Source: Oxytricha trifallax
Taxonomy: Eukaryota > Ciliophora > Spirotrichea > Sporadotrichida > Oxytrichidae
Length of the DNA: 64,000 bases
Assembly (NCBI GenBank): GCA_000711775.1
Contig: ARYC01019317.1
Span: forward strand, 29,783-93,782
Direction: 5' to 3'
The notes below the pieces were generated by a model. It had not been told where the DNA came from. It ran no database searches and saw only the letters and a program-made list of their open reading frames with translations. The position numbers were made by a program, and so were the translations under genes. Below, piece after piece: positions 34,827 through 49,431 of the stretch (positions within the stretch are counted from its first letter, which is position 1; each line of letters opens with the position of its first letter).

Positions 34827-36837
34827 TAACTAGGTTCTCATTTAATTATTTATTACTTAATAAGCAAATATAAAAAAATTAATATATTAGAAGTAGTAAA
34901 ATAATGTCATTGAAAAAGAGAATTCTATTTAAACTTTTATTATAATTAGATTAAGTTGACATATTATTTAACATTTAGTAAATAAGTAAATATTTAAAGT
35001 AAATATAGAATATATTTTCAAGAGCTTATAGTCAATCTAAAGTTCAAATCCATTTGTTTATTATCGAATATGTCCTCGATAAATGTTTTTTCAACTTAAT
35101 TTGCTTTGAAACATTTTTATATTATGAATATGGTCTTTTAGACTGCTCATTACAAGATACAGTGAAGATAGAAATTAATAAAGAATTTAGTGATTAAATG
35201 TATAATTATAAAAGCTTGATATTGATGTTTAGTTAACCTTTAATAAATCAAATGCTAATAAATGTGTTATGACAAGAAATTAGGATAAATCTTTTAGGTA
35301 TATTCATAAAATTTCAATATTCATGTTATCAAACGAAAGATCAAAAAATTTATTGGAAATCTCTAAAGCGAGATATCAAAGCATCATTTTTTGATTTCAA
35401 TAAAGATACATGTTGATAACTATGTGGCCTCTTGCAAAAATATGAACTTAAGTAAATGAGTTACAGTAACATCTTCTATTCTTATACAAGGATCACTAAT
35501 TAGTATATTTGCTTTCATCAAATTTATTTATAATATTGGTGCTCTTCACCAGATGTCTTGAAAAACTCAAATTAAGGAATTGATTGTTCTACATAAAAAA
35601 ACATGAAAAATGGTTAATTAATTTATATCTTTATCATTATTAAAGTCTGAAAAATATTTATTTATATTCTTATTCAGTTCAGTCAGAGTGATTCGAATCA
35701 TCTAATTAAGGAGTTTCTAAGAAATATGAAGTGTCTAATTCTATATTTTTGATAAAGTATCGTTATTAAGTTTATAATTTTTACTGATAAGTAATTGCAT
35801 GTGTTGATGACATGTTTATTTTATTATAAAATATGTTTATAAATAATAGTATAAGTTAAATATATATTTAGAAGTCTTTTGACTATTTTATTTGATTTTT
35901 GTATAAACTCTATGAAACCATTATTTTATTCATGAAAGTTTTAGTAAGTAAATACTAAAAATTTTCATTTTTATATCTTTTTAACTTCAAAGATGTTGTG
36001 GTCCTTGTTTGTCTTATGAAATCAACTTAATATAATTAACCTGAATTTGGGTATTGGGTGAAAATATTATAGAATCAAATGAACTCGATAAATTACTTTT
36101 GATATTTATTTTATAATTACCTTATTACTGAAGAATTTAATGTATTTTATTCACATTTTTTAATAGGGAAGAATTAATCAACACAATTTGTTTTAAGCTC
36201 AAAAATAATGAAAGAAATTAGTAATTAATAAAAGATATTACATGAAATAAAATTTTATTTATATTACCTCTTCTAATTCAATCTGATATGGATAATAAAG
36301 AATAAATAGGTTATTACAAACAATCATGATCAGTTTATATGTAATTATGATCTCACTAAATAAGTTTAATTTTATATTCAAAAATTTATTAGCAATTTTT
36401 AACTTATCAAAAATAGTGATTTATTTATTCTAAAGTTTTATGCTAATATTCTTCGTTGAAGATATAATAAATATTATAATAAATATTGAGAAAATCTTCA
36501 TAAAAAGTATATCTACAGATTATATTGAAAATAATTAAAAAAATTAATATAATTAAAGTGACTGATAAGTACGTTTCAGTTATAATTTTTTATATGCAAA
36601 CAATATAAACAGCAAACATTTACGCAATAAAATGAATTTCATTATAAGTTCAAATAAGTCAGCTTTTGAAGTATTCCTTTGAGTTGTAAGAGATACCGAA
36701 TATAATAAGAAAAGTTTGCTTAAGTTGCCATTTTTAAATTATTAAATAAAGAAATTGATTTAAATGTGGGGCAATATCTATTGAAGATGATAAATGTGTA
36801 GAATTTTTTATGCAAAATATGATTAAGTAATATCGAA
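34827..36837. other. AT-rich non-coding stretch
   Basis: No gene, TIR or other repeat was recognised. Confidence 0.5.
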
Positions 36838-36906
36838 GGAATACATTCGATTTTAAATAATTGTGAATTTAAATTTAATTAATTTTCACAAATCAAATGT
36901 ATTTCT
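36838..36906. repeat. Small foldback with GAATACATTCGA end
   Basis: A 69-bp imperfect palindrome, GGAATACATTCGATTTTAAA to its near-complement ending CAAATGTATTTC. It resembles the tips of the larger foldbacks at 23983 and 31246 with the interior deleted. Confidence 0.55.
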
Positions 36907-39900
36907 ATAATATTACAATATACAGAAGAGTATTGATTTCCTCTGTTGATGGTTTGAAACTACAATTAAAAATCAGACATTCTAGACTTAGAAAACTTAA
37001 TTGCATTTGCAGAACTATCAAACAGTATATCAAAATGCCAGGTAAATATTGCTTTAAACCCCAAAACTTATTTTTTTTATTTACGACAATATATCCATTG
37101 GGGATAGAGCATCTCTTTAGAATAGTCTTCTAGAATGTTTGATTTCTTTGTTTCAATCATTTCAGATTAATCATATACTAATATATATTACAATCTTTTA
37201 AAGCATAAATGTGCTATTTTTATATAGTAATATATAGCTAATTTCATTAGTTAAGTTCATTAAAATATTTTAACAAGTAACAAGCAGTAACACATGATTA
37301 GGCTGATGCAGTGCATTTAGCTCCACAATAGACAAATGACAGATATTCAAATCAGGCGGAGATTATGAAGCGGATGTTTCCACATAATTGAAAGATTGAT
37401 ACTTAATAGTAAAATTGTCCATTTAATTTGAAATTATCAAATCAAATAATTTATTCCTAGACTAAAATAATTTAATTCAATTATGACAAGCTAACTTCGA
37501 TAAAGCCGCCAGAGTTAATCTGAATATTACTCGTTCTACTTTAATTCAGTAACTAAGAGAATATGTAAACATTTGATGATGTCCTTTTGCAATATAATCA
37601 GTTAGTTTTATTGTGGTATTAGTGAGCGTGAAGCAAATAAACTGAATAAGTTATGAAATGTCTAATATCAATTATTTGCTTAGCTTTTTCACAATAATAA
37701 GAGATAATCAAACTTTAATAATTTATCTTTATTTAAATATGTCTAATACTCTATAATCAAGAGTGAAAGCTTATTCATTTTAATAAGCGCCATGTTCTTC
37801 AATTCCTTTTAAATGTTAAATCAAAATAAATTTAATATAGTAAACATATATAATCAAGTATTAATTTAGTATATTTTTTAAATGTATGAACAATAATCGA
37901 AATAATGCATCTCTTTTCTTAATAAGGAGAGCCTTTTAAAATCTCTGACAACATTTAAGAGAAATATTCAGAATTATTTGTGAATTTATACTATATATTC
38001 TGGATGGATTAGTCTTTGTTCTCTTCATTTATCAGTAATATCTATAAATGCCTTTTTAAAGTAAATCACTCCAACTCTTTAATTTTGTTTATATCATTTA
38101 ATATAATTAGATTTCATTTCTTTAAGCATTTTAATAGACAATTGCTAATATAATTTTGCATGGACTTGAAGGTGAAACCAAGGAAAAAAAATCATCATTT
38201 ATAATATGTTCCTTACAGGTTTATGTACAGCTACTTACTTTCTCATTACTTGAGCACTTTGAAAAGGGAGTTAACATTAAGTAATTGTCATGTAATTTTC
38301 TCCATGAATAGACGAGAAATACTGAAGCTATCAAAGCTACCTAGCAATCAACAAATAGGTTCGAAAAATAATAATAATAAAATATATAAACAAAATAAAA
38401 TATTGGTATGTAATTTATGAATTTAATAATGCATCAGATTATCCTCGAACTAAGTATTCAAATATCAATTCTACCTGCTTTATCATCATTCTTGTTTCAT
38501 TTTAGTTTAGTCCACTCTCCTCATATAATTTGTGAGAAGCTTCTTTATTTCAGTAATTGATTAGCTTTCAATAGAATTATAACGTCTCGTTTGTTTACAG
38601 ATTCATTCTAAAGCAATCCCATAAAGTCAAAATATATTATAAGAGAAAAATAATTAAAGGATTGATTACTACAACTACTGGAAATATAAAGACTTGATAG
38701 TTTGAAGCTCTTTTAAAGTATAATATACAAGGCAGAAGTGCCACTGAGAGGAATGTTGTTGTATAAGGTATAAGAATTAATCAGAAATTTGAATGTATAA
38801 ATTTACAGAATTATTGGTGATTTAAAATATGTTTAGATATAATTGTTGTTATCAAATGGAACCAAAGTAGTTATTGCTTTGCTTTCATCTAAGCTCCAAG
38901 TGATTCTACTTGATTAAAGGGATTGTAGTAATAAACTACTTTTTGGTTACACTTTTAAACAAATTATCCTTAACTTAAACATGAACATTTATTTATACAA
39001 ATATATGTTATGATATTTACTGTACATGTTAATTTATATTCTTAATTATTTTATATTTTTAATTATTGCCAGTTATTCTGACAAATTGTCTCATCCTTCA
39101 CCTTAATTAGTTTGCTGACCAATTCAACTCTCTTTGTCCTTTATAGCTCATGAGATTTAATTATATCTATTTAAGATGCTTTAGATCATCACTGACTCTG
39201 TTAAAACAGATAATTTCTTGTAAATTATAAATAAATAAAATTAATTCTCTTGTATTTTAAATTGTAGTATACACAAGCCTAGTAAATAAAATGGCTGGAT
39301 TTACTCAAATTTTTGCCTTTAAAACATCATGATTGTCATTAGTTTTCACTTATCTCTTGGTAAATGCTAGGCATAGGCTTCAATTTTATGTTTGAAATAG
39401 GTGAATTTCTAATTGCTAGACAAACGACTTTCTTTAAAATGCAAATAATCTTAACGACGTTAATAATAATGGAAATTGTTCTTTTATAGAATTATTTTTG
39501 TTGTTAACAAATTAATTCCGATTTAAAGTGCCTAAGACTAGTCTATGATTCATAATAAAAGAGATGAACTGTGAGTTAGTAGGTTTAGGATTCAATTATA
39601 GCTCCAAAAATATCATATCAAGTACCTCATTTAAATTTATAAATTTGTATTTCTCTAAACTTACTATAATTTATGTTTCTATATTATTATTTGAATCATC
39701 TAATTCAAATTAATTATTTTCTTGTTGATATATACATCCTCTTTTTTGATCGACCTCCAAAGAATATCTATCATTCTCTTTCTCATTAATAGAACATTAT
39801 GAGATTAGTAATGAATTATTTTAATTTCTTAATGAGATCAGGAATTATTTGAACTATTTTAAAGCTCAATATATCTATCTTAAACTTTCTATTTCTCGTT

Positions 39901-41559
39901 ATTCCCTAGTCGTATGATGTAAAATATGGCAGTTGGCTTTGATAAGAGTTGTCATAACTAAGAATTGATAGTCTAAGCAATTTTATATTTTCAATAACAC
40001 AACAACTGCCAAGTTTTTTTATAATAATGTGAGAGATTTAAAATCAATCTGATGAAAAACTTAAAATCATTTCGTCCTACGCAAGTTCTCTCTACTTATA
40101 GTAGTTCTCTTTATTAGCATTACTTAGCTTTCGCCGCTGACTGAGATGCTTGGAGGAGCTATACATACAACAAAGTCTACTATCATAAACATTCACATTC
40201 TATAAATGTAATTATACATTATTATTAACCTTATTATACATGTTTCTTTTCTGATAATAACTGATCTCTTTCATTTGTCCTGCCTCCAACTTCAGTTTAA
40301 GGCTTTATCGTTCTCCTTCAATTTCATTAACTTAAATCTTATTATTATAATTGTTTAAGACTTTGCATCTTAAATATATTTCAACCTTCATAAAAGAAAT
40401 TCTTTATATTAAAAAATACCTTTTTAATCAACTTAATATCATTAGAGCCTTTATAGTATAAATAGCTAATTATTTGATAAAATTGTTCGCTAAATAATTT
40501 ACTTTTATGATGCTTTCACATATATCCACTGACCTCAATTGTTTCTAATAAAAGAGCTATTTATTTAAATAAATTCAAAATAATAATGTTTAATATCATA
40601 ATTATTCAATATTCTCTATATACATTTGCATAATCTAGATCTGTTAACTAGCATTGATGTATTATTGTGTCTTCGATATAACTATATATATCTACAAAGC
40701 TCTTAAAACTTCTTCGTTAATAGATGTAATCCAATCTTTCTAAGAAGTGTTGTCCAAATTAAAATTAATAGCATTTCTTAAAATTAAGTTAATTTAAATT
40801 TTCGAGGATAACAACAAACTTGAATATTGAGAAAGTAGCTTAAACTGTATCTAAGCTCAGATAATTAAGATATTTATACTTAGCATAATAAAGAGCATTT
40901 AGTTGTGAATGAAGCAGACTATAGATGAATCCATGAATAAAGATTACCTTTGAGATATATAACAATGTTTTTATAGTTAATAAATATATTGGTTTCTTTA
41001 TTCATATATTCCCTTTAAGTCATTTAAAATATGTAGTTTAATTTCTAAGGAATATAATACTAATAAGTTTGTTCAATTACTATTGCTAGAAGTCAATGAA
41101 TTTATTGCTTATTTTCATAATAATCAATATCCTATTTATTTTTATGAATGTAGTTCTTCTTTCTAATTCTATCAATTTCTTCTAGTTTCAAGTATTCAAG
41201 CAAGATTAAAGATCCTTTAATGTGGCAAGAATTTATTTGAACTATAAATGTTATAAAGATAACATATATGATTGTATCTCATACTTTACAATAATAAGTA
41301 TAATTTTTTTAAATCTTTCTTCATTTGAAATTGCTCCAATACCATATAAAAATTATTTAAAGATTATATAAGGTTTCACAATTAATTATCAATCAAGTGT
41401 GGAAAAATCATAGCTATTTATATAAATTTTATAATTTTTTTATTTTAATTTTAAATTAAAAATAATAAGAGGAAGTAGTATTTAGTATTATAATACTAAT
41501 CAAGGGATTTATAATTATAACTTAAATATTTATTTGAGGTCGCAATACATCCCATTATG
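36907..41559. other. AT-rich non-coding stretch
   Basis: Short frames at 36897-37133 and 38223-38420 have no recognisable motif. Nothing else was seen on either strand. Confidence 0.5.
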
Positions 41560-41860
41560 GAGAACATGAATAATTAAAATATATTGGAAAACTTATTAGA
41601 ATGTGAATTTGCACCACAATAAATGACTGCCCATTCAATTCAATGAGAATTTTGTTCGTCTCTTCAGTAAGTGCAGTTAATCATACTTTATTCGTTTTCC
41701 CTTTTACAGCACAGGTAATTCTCATTTATATAACTTGCACCCAACCTTCCAAACTAAGAGTAAACCAATTGAAGCACAAATTTTCTTGTTTAATCTAAGG
41801 TTGAAGTGATTCCAATTGGATTCAGGAAAAGTTAATGTGAGATAATTGCTCGCTCCTACA
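41560..41860 (+). pseudogene. Weak coding-like fragment
   Basis: From ATG 41560 a frame reads MENMNNQNILENLLECEF and stops at TGA. One base over, it continues FNENFVRLFSKCSQSYFIRF to PIEAQIFLFNLRLK before another TGA. The amino-acid make-up looks like protein, and the composition is less AT-biased than the surroundings. It is unrecognised; it may be a decayed gene or a macronucleus-destined segment. Confidence 0.25.
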
Positions 41861-44534
41861 ATTAATATAACTATTTTTATGTTATTCATTTAAGTAAATA
41901 TAAATACAACTTTGAAGAGCAATCATTATTTTAATATTTAGAATCAAAATTTGTCTCATAAATTAATATATTATTTTGATTGTAATTAACTACATCTACT
42001 TCAGTTTAATAAGATGACAAGAAGTAAATGTGTCGCTGAAGACACAAATATTTGTGGCTATAGCCAAAGAATCTACTTTTCAAATATTGATAAAAAATAT
42101 CTCAGAAATCCTTTTCTATTGTAGATTTAGGATTTCGATTATACAGCAAGTGATTTCATGCTTATTATTCAAGAAGGACAAAATTAATTTAATTAATAAA
42201 ACTTCATTTAATCCTGTTTTATTATATGTTGAAGTTATATAATTAATTTGTGAAATAAATTTATTATAATTAATAATATTAATAACTATATTCGTGGAAA
42301 TTAACAAACTTAAAACTTAATAATATGGTACACGTTCATTAAAGATTAAAAATCAACTGGCATTAAAAATTGGCTTTATTATTTTATCACATATATAGAG
42401 CAAGATAAATTGATTTTATATTAAAGTGACTAATGAAACTGAATTTGATACCAAAATTATACTCAGTTTAACTCGCTTCATGAATGAGATAGTGGGATAC
42501 AACTATTAGGTAAGTCAAGTTTACTTTAAATTCTTAATCAAATAAGATAATAGTATTCGTTTCAATAAAATTAAATTCCAAGAATCTAATTATTTATTTA
42601 ATTTTAACTTAATTTTTAAAAATATTCCTTCAAAAATATATTTTTTTAAAAATATGTTATTCTGTCAATAATTAATAAGATGAACTATACCTGGTAAATT
42701 TTCGATTAATACTGTCAAAGCTTGTTTATAAACTAATTGATCTCAGTGTAAATATAATTTTTATATTCTTAAAATGACTATACTTCTAATGATTTCGCAT
42801 TCTTGTATCAATAAAATCATCAAATTAACTGAATTAATCATCCATATTAAACTATATATTGTCTCTTAGTTTATCAAATAGTAAATATATATTAATTGAT
42901 ACACTAGGATTCGATATGATGATGTTATTTACAAAATATTATATTGAAGAATAATTAATATATTTTAAATTTAGGTAATTTAAGCATATTTTAAATAATT
43001 TAATTGGTTTTATAGTATAAAAATGGTACAAATTCAAATGATTTATTAAAAATTGATAATATAACTCTATATAGCTTAAAAACCTCTGCTTAATTAATCA
43101 AAATTTCTAAATAAAAATTATGACAATGACTTTTAAAATGACAACTTGAATAAAGTAATCTTTATCTTTTTAAATTAACATATCTGAAAATATTCGTTCA
43201 TTATAATTGCAAGAAATAATATAATGAATTATCGCAAACCAATCAACATACGCTTTTAAAACCTTCGATTAATTATAGTTACACTTTGAAGTAATCAATA
43301 ATAAAACTAGAAAAAAGGATATTGAACGGATGATGTTTTTAGACTCAAAGTAAAGATTTTAGGAGATAAACTATTTTATGCAAATCTCTTTTTATATAAA
43401 AAATATATTTCTAAATGATTTTATCAAGAGATATAATAAAGAAGTAATAACTTAATAAATTTATGTCAATTATAAATAATGAAAAGTAAAGAACAAATAT
43501 AGTTAAAATATTGAGATTATGATTGACAATGATAAATATAATATTTCAATTAAAAATAGAAGTCTAATATAAAAAGGAAAATTCTATTTTTAATTATTGA
43601 TAAAATAGATAAGAATAGGAAATTTGAGAAATAAATTAAATAAAGAGATTTATAAGTAAAATCAACTGACAGTAATTAGGAGTGTTCTTAATGCTAATTA
43701 GATTTAAATTAAAAATTAATTAATTAATCAAAATTAAATATATATACAGAAAAAATCTTAGTGGTCCGATAAGAATTCGATGATTTAACTTTTTTAAATT
43801 AAGGCTACATAAAATAGTTCAATTTATTAAGAAATTCTTATGATAAATTAGTTAATATTTATTTAAAAAAACTTTTTTTTAATTTAGGCTAAACAAAATG
43901 TCATTTTTATTAAGAAGTTTTAAGGTTATAATTTACTATAAATAATAAAAAATAATTTTTAATTTAAGTCTTCCTTAAATTTCTCTTGAGACCAATACAT
44001 TTTATACTTAATATTATTGAAAGTATTTTTTCGCCTTACAATTTACTCTTTTTGAAAATGGTAATATTCATGTATATATAAATTCCTTGTACGTTACAAT
44101 TTTATTTACGTAGGATACATACATTTTTTATTAAAGCTGATATGTTGACTTTAAAAATAATTCATGTCTTTCATATAATTTCCATCTCTTATTTTTTATT
44201 ATTTTATTTTAATTTAATAATTGAATTTAATTACAACAATAATTATGATTGTATTTCATTTTACACTAGTTTTCTTTAGATAAGTGTATATAGATAGCAG
44301 TTATATAATCCAGACTTTAGTTGTCACTCACTTAAATCTATTTATTATGTTTTTTAATTAATTCTTAAGCAATATCCGTTTATACTTATTTTAGCTTCTT
44401 AACATAACTTTCCTTTTTTATAAATCTAAAATGAAATTTATATAAATTTCTTTTATTTGTCATTTATATTTTTTGTTTCAATTATATTACATAAATTTAT
44501 TGTTTAAATATCTTATTTAAAAATATTAAAAATC
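41861..44534. other. AT-rich non-coding stretch
   Basis: Overlapping short frames on both strands near 42030-42307 are low-complexity. No gene or clear repeat was seen. Confidence 0.5.
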
Positions 44535-44891
44535 AGGGGGGGGAAGTTTCCTGCCCCCAACATTGAATTTTATATTTTTTGGCAATAAAAATATTAGTAA
44601 CAAATAAATTTAAAAATCAATTACCATAACCATGTTCTAAACAACTTTTTTATATGTTAATTTCCAAGGTACATAATTATTCTTTATCAAATTATAATTT
44701 ATAAACAAGGCTATAATAATTGTTTCTTATTAATAATTAATGTGATTTTCATTAAAATTTAAATTCATTATCAAGGTAGAAAATATATTTGAAGCTAAAC
44801 TAAAAATAACTCTATCATAATTGATGAAAATGATTCTTTGAAAAAAATAAAAATTAAATATTTTTATGTATGGGGCAGGAAACTTCCCCCC
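44535..44891. mobile_element. 357-bp TIR element, non-autonomous
   Basis: Inverted ends GGGGGGAAGTTTCCTGCCCC (left, after two extra G) and the complement on the right are flanked by 7-bp direct copies AAAAATC (44528-44534 and 44892-44898). The interior is AT-rich, partly self-complementary, and encodes nothing credible. It has the size and form of a MITE, and its parent element is not in this window. Confidence 0.7.
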
Positions 44892-44898
44892 AAAAATC

Positions 44899-46972
44899 CT
44901 TTATTTTTAAAGCTAATCATTATATCATTTATTTCCCTTTTTCAAATAAATTTACAAATCAATATTTTTATACATTACAAAAATATCGATATGAATGTTG
45001 TACTTTTTTATCTTAAATGCACTTTATACATATTTACTAAAATATACTTAAACAAGTAAAGTTTAAAAATCTAAATCTTTATTTAAATAAGTTTCCATGA
45101 GAAAATATTTTGATATAAAAATTAAGTAAAAATATCTAATAATCTGATATGATTTTCTCCTGCATTAGATATTTTGATGAATTAATAAGTAATATTATTG
45201 TTATATTTTGAGAGAATAAAAAACATATTACAATAAGCAATTTCATTTAAAATGAAAATAAATAATCTTAATTTGTAAAATTTACACACATAGTACCTTT
45301 TAAAGATATATTTGTGATTAGAATACATATCTTATTATGTCAAATGTAATAATATAGTAAGAATTTGTTATATCGCACTGTGATCTCACTCACTCTCAAT
45401 TATTGTTGAATATGATTGAATTTAACAGTTTTAATTAAATTATAATATTTTTACCTACATTAATTATAACAATGAATTAACAAATTAAAGTAATATAAAC
45501 TATACTAATAAAGCATAATATTTTATAAAACAAGAAATTTACATTTATTCTTTACTTATTTAATATGAACCAAATGAAGTTAATTTTTTTTGCAAAGTGT
45601 CGATGGTATCGATATCAATAACAAAGAAAGCTTAATCTCACCAAACTATGAATAGATTCTTAACTGATTATTTTAGAAATAATTATTTTCATGTGTATTT
45701 CCAATAAGACGTGTAGATTTAGTTTGGAAGTCTACAATTTTATGATTTTGCATCAGTAATGTAGGATTCATTCAAAGCATAGCAATTATTAGAAAAATTT
45801 CATGCCAATAAATTACAGATAATTAAACTAATAACGCGTTTTTCTCATAAAAATATATCTAGAAAATATTATTTAGTTTCTAATAATCAATCTCAGATAA
45901 GATTGTAATTCTATTGGTTGAGCTTTGAATATATTCGACTTTGTGAAATAATAATTAACAATTTTTCCTTTGTTTTAATGAATTTGAGAATAAAATTCAT
46001 GTGATTATGTGATTATAAAGCAACTCATTAGTATGATTTGAGATTTGTTATTTGCATTTGCTATTATGCTTGATGAAGATTTCACTGAGTATCTCATTTA
46101 CCATTTTGTAAATTGAATAAATAAATAATAGTTTGATTAATTTAATAGTATAATTTAGAAATTATAAAAAAAACTTTTTTTAAAAATAAAAAAATTAAAA
46201 AATATTTTGAATTTTACATCTATATAGAATAGAAGTCAATTTTATTATTCATGTTTGATTACCTGTGAATGGCAAAAATACCCTTTTAAAAATTTTATGA
46301 CAGTTTATTAAAAAAAACCATTTTAAAAATAAAGCTATAAATCTAATATTTTGCTATATCTGGAAGTAAATAAAAATCGCTTTAAATTAGCCAGACTTCA
46401 TTGAGCTGCTTATTTATCATATACTTTATTCTAAATTCAATGTAATAGAACTATGTTAAGTCATTTTAATTATAGACATATATTTTTTACATATTAAATA
46501 GGTAAAATGAAATTATGAATTCATATAAATATCTTATATAGATCGATAATTTAATTTAAACAATTCTTCACTTATTAATTTGTCTTATCAAGTTAAATTT
46601 CTAATATGAAGTTGATTTTATAACTTAAGAGCAATTTATGATGATGAAGATTATCCATTTCGATTAAACAGTTTAATTTTCTAATACATTCCTTGGTTGT
46701 TTTTATTTATATTCTGAACGCAATTAATTAAAATTTTATATTATATTATAACTCCTCTCTTTTATTCAAAATCACGCTATTAATCATATACTTTTTTCAT
46801 CAGCATCAACTTTACTTTATCATCTTCAACATCCCCACCAATATAATCATAATTATAATTATCCATAATATCATTACAATTAAATTAATTAAGCATTCGA
46901 AGTATAGAGCAATAGTAAACCCCCATTGTGCATCTTATAGTAGATTGTTTATTTAGCAAGGGCTCTCGATGA
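44899..46972. other. AT-rich non-coding stretch
   Basis: No gene-like frame or repeat was recognised up to the start of the 301-bp TIR element. Confidence 0.5.
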
Positions 46973-47273
46973 ACAATACCCCAAAAACCCAATTCATGCT
47001 TAGTTTATGAGTTGATAGTGAATTGACACACGTTGATTAATGCGAAATTGCGACTAAGTGACTATTAAAAGGACTATAGTCGAAGACTAGGTTGATTGAG
47101 AGTAATCTTGACTAGTCTGAACATGAAAGTCAGAGTATTCAACTACCCTTCACCATTGTTCATTTGGGTGGTTTGTGATTAAGTCTTGATTACTACTATT
47201 AACTTTTAAATTTAACTTAACTATTAATCAATCTAATCAACCACAGTTATAATCATTTGTCTTAAACTTAAGA
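46973..47273. repeat. Left 301-bp TIR
   Basis: Starts ACAATACCCCAAAAACCC and pairs with 51757-52057 with only a handful of differences, the largest being a short rearranged stretch near 47074-47081. Confidence 0.9.
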
Positions 47274-47276
47274 ATC

Positions 47277-47475
47277 ATGAACGAGGAACTTTTCGACTAG
47301 GCTATCGCTGACAACGATGCTTAGAACTTTGCAACTTTACAACAAACAGCTAAATCCAGAGTTTCATACTAGTCCATAAACTTTTAATCAGATATACAAA
47401 TCAAAGATAACTTACCAGAGTCAAACAACGAGGATGACAAGAGTGCGATATCAGAACCAGCGACTACTGTGTATT
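47277..47475 (+). pseudogene. Reading frame of the outer element, cut by TBE
   Basis: ATG 47277 opens a frame (MNEELFDQAIADNDAQNF..., acidic, with TAA and TAG as Gln) that runs to the TBE insertion point. If the TBE and one target copy are removed, it continues at 51576 for about 14 more codons to TGA 51617-51619. The product would be about 80 residues, with no recognised family. The frame begins just inside the left TIR. Confidence 0.45.
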
Positions 47476-47579
47476 CAAAACCCCAAAACCCCTTAGTGAG
47501 GTTTATAAGTGCTTTGATTTATAGGGTATAGTTGGGGTCTTATTGGGGTTAGTAGAGAAATTAGGCCAATTTGCAAAAG

Positions 47580-48637
47580 GAGAAATAGAAATAGAGAAAT
47601 ATAGGGTCTATATATGATGAGTAATATTTAGATTTACTGCTTAAGCTTAGGTATGGTACAAGTATTAATATAGACTAAGTCAAACCAGTGTTGAATTATA
47701 CAGCCATAGCAAGACTCCTACACAAGAGTGCCTCAACTGTTAGGTATCATTGCTTGTTAGCTGTTTAACATTATAACTCAGGCTCTTGAAAACATCCTGC
47801 AAGAAAATAAAAGTTCTCACAGGTCCATATTGACTTTCTCTGTGACTCTAAGACATTAAAGTATTGGGCTCACTTTCCTCTTGACTAACGAGCTGTCATG
47901 TTTCATCGCAAGTTTCCAGACATGCGTATCTCTCCTTAGACTATAGCCAATATTTATAGACGAAATGGTATTACTTTCAAGACTGTCAACAGAGTTAAGA
48001 GAGTGATTGATTTTACAGTGCCATTTTATAGTAATAATTTAAACTATATATATGATTAAATGCAGAGAGCTATTGATAATAACATCAAGTTCATCATGCA
48101 GATGAAGCTGTGTTTACGTTCAACACTTTTATTAATAAGTCATGGTACAAGAAGTATGATAACATAGAAGTTTATTACTAAAAGGTGAAGGTAGTCACCC
48201 ATGCAATTTTAGCTGGTATAAGTGAAGATTCAGGCTTAGAGAGTTATGTGATTCACCCTCGCTCTATTAAGCGAGAGTAGTATATAGAGTTCCTACATAG
48301 CTCAGAGAGAAGTATAGCAACCAAGAGATCATCCTGTTAGTTGATAACCTATCAGTTCATAAGACTAAGGAGTCTAAGAAAGCTTATGAAGAGTTAAACA
48401 TAACTCCTGTATACAACGTTCCTTACAGCCCTTAATTAATGGAATAGAATTCTACAGGAGTTAAATAAAGACTCACTACAAGAAGCTTCTGCTGTATCAT
48501 CTTATGCATGACTTGCCCATCGATACAGTAGACTTGATTCAAAGCAGCTGTAAGAGAGTGAGCGAGATAAGACAACAATTTGTGCGAGAGAGGGAAGAAT
48601 GAATATTTATAAATAAGTTTTAGATTTAAACGAATGA
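47580..48637 (+). pseudogene. TBE 42-kDa DD34E transposase, copy C
   Basis: Reads DEQYLDLLLKLRYGTSINID, KYWAHFPLDQRAVMFHR, RVIDFTVPFYSNNLNYIY, HADEAVFTFNTF (first catalytic Asp present), LVDNLSVHKTK and a PYSP...MEQNSTG segment at the catalytic Glu region, which is displaced by a shift. Frames change near 47780, at a missing base near 48092, near 48300 and near 48433, so no full-length protein can be made as read. A start codon upstream of 47616 is not obvious. Compared with copy A it keeps the first Asp but is otherwise broken in different places. Confidence 0.85.
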
Positions 48638-48654
48638 ATATATTCAAATATTAA

Positions 48655-49431
48655 ACTAACCCATAAAGGGGTTTGACTTCTCTTTCTTCTCCTCTTCTTA
48701 TGGCTTGCTTGGGCCCATATTTCTTCTCTTTGTGCCAGCACCTGCATCTATGTTCATTTCATCTGGCTTTTAAACATCTTTATAAAGTCTCTTGCCCACT
48801 TAATGAATTGTCTGTGACTTTCTCTCTCTATGAACCTTAGCATGCTCTTTCATAAGATATATACCAGTGCCAGATTATCATACAAAGTTATAGGGCAAAG
48901 CTTACTTGAAAGATAAGGATGCTTCTTAAGTTCCTCTAGCCAAGCTGAGCTTATTAGAATGCCTTGCTTCTTCTAGTCTTCAGGAGAGATAGAATATCGT
49001 TTCTTATGTGCTTCATCAATAATTTCTCTGAGATAATCCTCATTTATTGTACCAAGAACACCAAAGAAAAAGTTCCTCTCTGGTAGATTATTAGAGAGTT
49101 GTTCTTGGTAGGAAGGTAAACTACCACTTCCTCATCTTACATGGCATCCTCATAAAGATTAGTGACTGAAATCTCAGGGTAGTTCGGATTCGATTAGTTT
49201 AATCTCTTTATTTTTAAAAGCTTTCTTCTCCTCACAAAGTATTGCTTTCAAGAATGAAATTTTGGTACCTTCCATCGTAGGAAGGATTAAACCAACTGTA
49301 TAATATGTTAATAATCATCAAGTTATCTTACCATGTAAAGTTTGGTATCGATAGAGATCTTCCTTACTTCTGAATCTTGATATCATTTCTTGAGCCTCGA
49401 CTCTTTTCATTTGATCATTGAGTGATTCCAT
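48655..49431 (-). pseudogene. TBE 22-kDa-type accessory protein, copy C
   Basis: Starts at ATG 49431 (MESLND). The first intron (GTAAGATAAC...ATACAG, just before VGLILPTMEGTKISF) is at the same place as in copy A. The LPERNFFFGVLGTI-like block and basic C-terminus are recognisable. A frameshift occurs near 49190, and the 3' splice site of the second intron seems to have lost its AG. The stop is not certain, because the frame runs on toward 48650. It is convergent with the transposase. Confidence 0.7.

Noticed and set aside
42030-42307. Overlapping frames on both strands
   Set aside because: Low-complexity AT-rich translations, mutually antisense, without motifs.
48432-48647. 71-codon minus-strand frame in TBE copy C
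   Set aside because: It lies antisense to the transposase 3' end, so it is a shadow of that gene or an extension of the accessory frame past its stop.
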